From Planctomycetota bacterium (GTDB taxonomy: Bacteria > Planctomycetota > Planctomycetia > Pirellulales > Pirellulaceae): a stretch of DNA of 64,000 bases. Position 1 is the stretch's first letter; each line of letters begins with the position of its first letter. This document shows, piece by piece, positions 61,473 to 64,000 of this stretch. The translations under genes were made by a program, and so were the position numbers. The stretch covers positions 1-64,000 of the forward strand of contig CAUJHS010000014.1 in the NCBI GenBank assembly GCA_963204915.1. The letters run 5' to 3'. The notes below the pieces were generated by a model, which had not been told where the DNA came from, searched no databases, and saw only the letters and a program-made list of their open reading frames with translations.

Positions 61473-62393
61473 ATGAACCTGTTTGCAACTGTGCTCACCT
61501 ATCCGGCGCCGTCGGCGAACTATCGCGGCGAAAGCGAATTGAACCGCACCGTAATTCAGAAAATTACGGATGGCCGTTTCGACTACGCGATCATTTCTCC
61601 GGAAGCAATGCGAAACGCGCTACGGGAGATTCTCGCGGCCTATGGCCTGCCTTGTAATCGTTCTCGATTACACGACGAAGAACAGTTGGCAGTGAGATTC
61701 GAGGATTACCCCAATCCCGATAGGTACGCCGATGACTTTCTCTTCGGTTACCTGGTGGCAGCGTCGGGCAAGGACCGTGAGAAAATCAAAAAGGAGGTGA
61801 AGCGCTCGGATTTCACCTTCAAGCGCGACTCAGTGCTGCGGATGAATTTAGCCAAAGCGCTGGAGCCATACCGTTACAACACCGTTTTTACACAGTCGCC
61901 CTTGGCCGCGCAGGACAGCAAATACAAGAACGCCACGACCTCGGCGCTGTTGCACCGTGAAACGGTCGTCTCGGCGTTCCAATTCCCGTTTGCCCTGAAC
62001 CTCGATGACTTGCAGGGCAAAGAAGACTGGGGACGGCAATTGCTCAAAGCGATTGGCGAATTGAACGGCGTGTCCGGCAACCACGCCCGCAGCTACTACG
62101 AAATGGCGCCGGCCAGCATTGTGGTGCGTCTGACGAACTGTCTGGTGGCCGGTTATCGCACCTATGGTTTTGAAGCGACCAACGGCGACGGCAAATACGA
62201 CTTTCCGGAAGTGATCGAGGGCATCCTTCACGACCCTCCAGACTACGCCGGTGAAGAGTTTTATTTCGGCGGCTTGCTCGTAAAACAAATGGAGGACGCC
62301 AAGCGCGGCGCCTTAGCCGCGCGCGGCGCGACGCTCGAACGCGATCCCCGCAAACTGCTGCAAATTGTCGCCGAACGCGCCTTCGGAGGTTGA
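61473..62393 (+). CDS. cas7: Cas7 backbone protein (Cst2/DevR family)
   Basis: ATG 61473 (MNLFATVLTYPAPSANYRGE), with AAGGAG upstream, gives 306 residues. The opening beta-strand with SANYRGESELNRTVIQKITD, then YAIISPEAMRNALREIL, and FTQSPLAAQDSKYKNATTSA with LLHRETVVSAFQFPFALNLD, match the Cas7/Cst2/DevR family that coats the guide RNA. In Myxococcus the homologue DevR also affects development. It lies directly before cas5, with 3 bases between the two genes. Confidence 0.93.
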   Translation: MNLFATVLTYPAPSANYRGESELNRTVIQKITDGRFDYAIISPEAMRNALREILAAYGLPCNRSRLHDEEQLAVRFEDYPNPDRYADDFLFGYLVAASGKDREKIKKEVKRSDFTFKRDSVLRMNLAKALEPYRYNTVFTQSPLAAQDSKYKNATTSALLHRETVVSAFQFPFALNLDDLQGKEDWGRQLLKAIGELNGVSGNHARSYYEMAPASIVVRLTNCLVAGYRTYGFEATNGDGKYDFPEVIEGILHDPPDYAGEEFYFGGLLVKQMEDAKRGALAARGATLERDPRKLLQIVAERAFGG

Positions 62394-62396
62394 TCC

Positions 62397-63125
62397 ATGC
62401 TGTGCCTCTATTTGGAAGCGCCGTTCGCGGCGTGCCGCACCTTTACGGCCGGTTGGTATCGACCGACGGCGGGTTTCATTACACCCTCGGCCGCGTATGG
62501 CTTATTGATGAACGTTGCAGGGATCGAAACTCGCCTGCGAGAGGGACAAGAAGGGCACGACGGCCGTACGCCAGCCACGTTGATGCGTCCCAATCTGCCT
62601 TTCCTCCGAATCGCCTTGGGAGCGCCGGCGCAGTCGAATGGCGACACATCGTTTCCCGTAGTGCAGACGGTGTATCAACAACTGCATAATTATCCGGTCG
62701 GCAGCCAGGCAGGAATGCCGGAGGAATTGTCGAAAGGAAACAAGAACAATATATCTCCCGTCCGGCGCGAGTTCCTTTGGGACGTGCGGGCGGTCATCTG
62801 TGTCGATGGGAATGAGGACATCGAACATCGCATCCGCGAAGGTTTGCACGGACGTTGGAATGGTAATCGCGATGGCCTTCCCTTTCTCGGCGACAATCAG
62901 TTTCTTCTCGATCGCCTGGAAGAACGGGCGCTGCCCCAGTCGGCAAAGTGGTATGAACGGATTGACGAACGCTCGGCGGTCGAACCAAAACCGCACGCTA
63001 CGCGCATGACCGCTTGGATTGACCGCGCGGATATGTCGCGAACGAAATCGTTTTTGTATGCCCCGATTAAAGAACCTTCAACCGAGATTCCGGAGGACGC
63101 ATGGACCCTGATCGCGCCGGGGTAG
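62397..63125 (+). CDS. cas5: Cas5 (DevS/Cmx5-like)
   Basis: ATG 62397 (MLCLYLEAPFAACRTFTAGW) gives 242 residues. The RAMP-like N-terminus LYLEAPFAACRTFTAGWYRP with SAAYGLLMNVAGIETRL (the usual Cas5 pattern of a residue string before a helix that begins PSxxGLL) identifies Cas5. It caps the 5' handle of the guide RNA. GGAGG precedes the start. The 3' end overlaps the cas4/cas1 start by 25 bases. Confidence 0.92.
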   Translation: MLCLYLEAPFAACRTFTAGWYRPTAGFITPSAAYGLLMNVAGIETRLREGQEGHDGRTPATLMRPNLPFLRIALGAPAQSNGDTSFPVVQTVYQQLHNYPVGSQAGMPEELSKGNKNNISPVRREFLWDVRAVICVDGNEDIEHRIREGLHGRWNGNRDGLPFLGDNQFLLDRLEERALPQSAKWYERIDERSAVEPKPHATRMTAWIDRADMSRTKSFLYAPIKEPSTEIPEDAWTLIAPG

Positions 63126-64000
63126 AGGGGGATGGGGGTGAGGAGGAGTTGGAGTTGGTGCTGGAGGGGTGGCGGGAGTGGGAAGAGTTGGGGGCGGGCG
63201 AGGGCGATGCGCGGCGTGAGGGGGAGGATGTTGTAGAAGAGGCGGAGGCGCGAGATCGGCGGCCGCCGCCCAAGTCGCACGCTGCGCGACGTACGAAGTA
63301 CAAAGGACAAAGGACGGAATCCGACGAGGTCGAGTCCGCTTCGACGCAACCGGCGGCGCCACGCGCGCAGGGCGAAAAGCCAGTCGCGAAATCGCACAAC
63401 ACCGACTCGTTCGAAACACAAGCCTCCGACGCCACACCTCCCCGCGCTCCGCCTTCCGCTCCCGCCTCGATCGACCCCAGCGACGCTTTGACTCCTGCGG
63501 ACGAGCCGTCGCTGCGGATCATGGCGCTGCATGCGTTGATGTACTGTGAGCGGCTGTTTTACTTGGAGGAGGTCGAGGAGATTCGCGTGGCGGATGCGGC
63601 GGTGTATGCGGGTCGGCGGCTGCATGAGGAAGTGGCGCCGCTGGACGATGAAGCGACCGAGCGCCGTTCGGTCGAAGTGTCGAGCGCCGCGTGGGGTTTG
63701 TACGGCAAGATCGACGCCGTGCGGCGGCGCGACGGCGCGTGGGTCGCCTATGAGCACAAGCGCGGCCGCTGCCGGCGGGAAGACAAACGCCGCGAGGCTT
63801 GGCCGACTGATCGCGTGCAGGCGGTCGCTTATGCGGTGCTGCTGGAGGAGGAACTGGGCCAGCCTGTTCCGCAAGCCCGTATTCGTTATCATGCCGACAA
63901 CGTGACGGTGTTGGTGGAGGTGGACGACGCGGCGCGCGAAGAACTGCGACAGGTCGTACGTCGCGCTCGCGAGCTGCGCAAGACGACCGACCGGCCGCCG
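63101..64000 (+). CDS. Cas4 domain of a probable Cas4-Cas1 fusion, with long N-terminal extension (cut by right edge)
   Basis: ATG 63101 follows CGGAGGACGC. The first ~137 residues are a low-complexity, charged leader (GVEGDGGEEELELVLEGWRE; later Pro/Ser/Ala-rich). The Cas4 nuclease begins near LRIMALHALMYCERLFYLEE (C149), with GRRLHEE (H175), YGKIDAV (D205), YEHKRG (E218, K220) and QAVAYAVL (Q230). The frame runs to the last base with 300 codons. In MYXAN-type systems Cas4 is fused to Cas1, expected to follow outside the window. An ATG at 63521 would give a start close to the Cas4 domain but has no ribosome binding site. Confidence 0.85.
   Translation, partial: MDPDRAGVEGDGGEEELELVLEGWREWEELGAGEGDARREGEDVVEEAEARDRRPPPKSHAARRTKYKGQRTESDEVESASTQPAAPRAQGEKPVAKSHNTDSFETQASDATPPRAPPSAPASIDPSDALTPADEPSLRIMALHALMYCERLFYLEEVEEIRVADAAVYAGRRLHEEVAPLDDEATERRSVEVSSAAWGLYGKIDAVRRRDGAWVAYEHKRGRCRREDKRREAWPTDRVQAVAYAVLLEEELGQPVPQARIRYHADNVTVLVEVDDAAREELRQVVRRARELRKTTDRPP

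Overview
The window looks like a chromosomal segment of a planctomycete (Pirellulales-like). Evidence: moderately high GC, a DUF1559 prepilin-like protein, a PSCyt1/DUF1549/DUF1553 cytochrome paired with a DUF1501 protein, a BlaI/M56 pair, two ECF sigma factors (one with a kinase, one with a FecR/LamG membrane protein), Tat-exported TIM-barrel isomerases and many lipoprotein or membrane hypotheticals. Assignments come from reading translations and motifs; no database search was run.

Left part (1-14.5 kb): the right end of an IS256/Mutator-type insertion sequence cuts the 3' end of a Ser/Thr kinase-FGE gene. An ECF sigma gene, a non-canonical Nramp-like transporter and a hybrid HD-GYP/PAS/GGDEF protein follow. 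Next come an M56 protease fused to secretin-like domains, its BlaI-type repressor with two operator palindromes, aroB, and a DUF1559 gene with a small lipoprotein.

Middle part (14.7-51.2 kb): a large planctomycete cytochrome/DUF1553 gene and its DUF1501 partner are separated by a frameshifted REP-associated tyrosine transposase with flanking palindromes. Then follow an SDR, a TIM-barrel isomerase, an FAD halogenase-like protein, a Kef-type antiporter, a GltS-like symporter, tRNA-Ala(CGC) with a clear terminator, an HIT protein, a PQQ-type propeller, a kelch-sodium symporter fusion, a TRIC channel, a radical SAM/SPASM protein and a RIC (ScdA) repair protein with a strong sigma-70-like promoter. 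A variable stretch (37-43 kb) holds small hypotheticals, a YhaM-type HD exonuclease, an SMI1/KNR4 protein, a HEAT-repeat protein, a duplicated 110-bp leader and a perfect 20-bp inverted repeat. Then come a YncE/di-haem protein, thiS-thiG, a second ECF module and an M28-PDZ peptidase.

Right part (51.3-64 kb): tRNA-Ser(GCT) is followed by a terminator, a cluster of inverted TGGGAC repeats, a tyrosine integrase facing the tRNA and an overlapping excisionase-like gene. This is the left boundary of a probable integrative element. Its visible cargo is a hypothetical protein, a WYL regulator and a CRISPR-Cas operon of the MYXAN (dev-type) class I kind: cas6(cmx6)-cas3-cmx8-cas7(devR)-cas5(devS)-cas4/cas1. 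The last gene runs off the window; cas2, the array and the right attachment site would lie beyond 64 kb. The cas4/cas1 gene starts with an unusual ~137-residue low-complexity extension.
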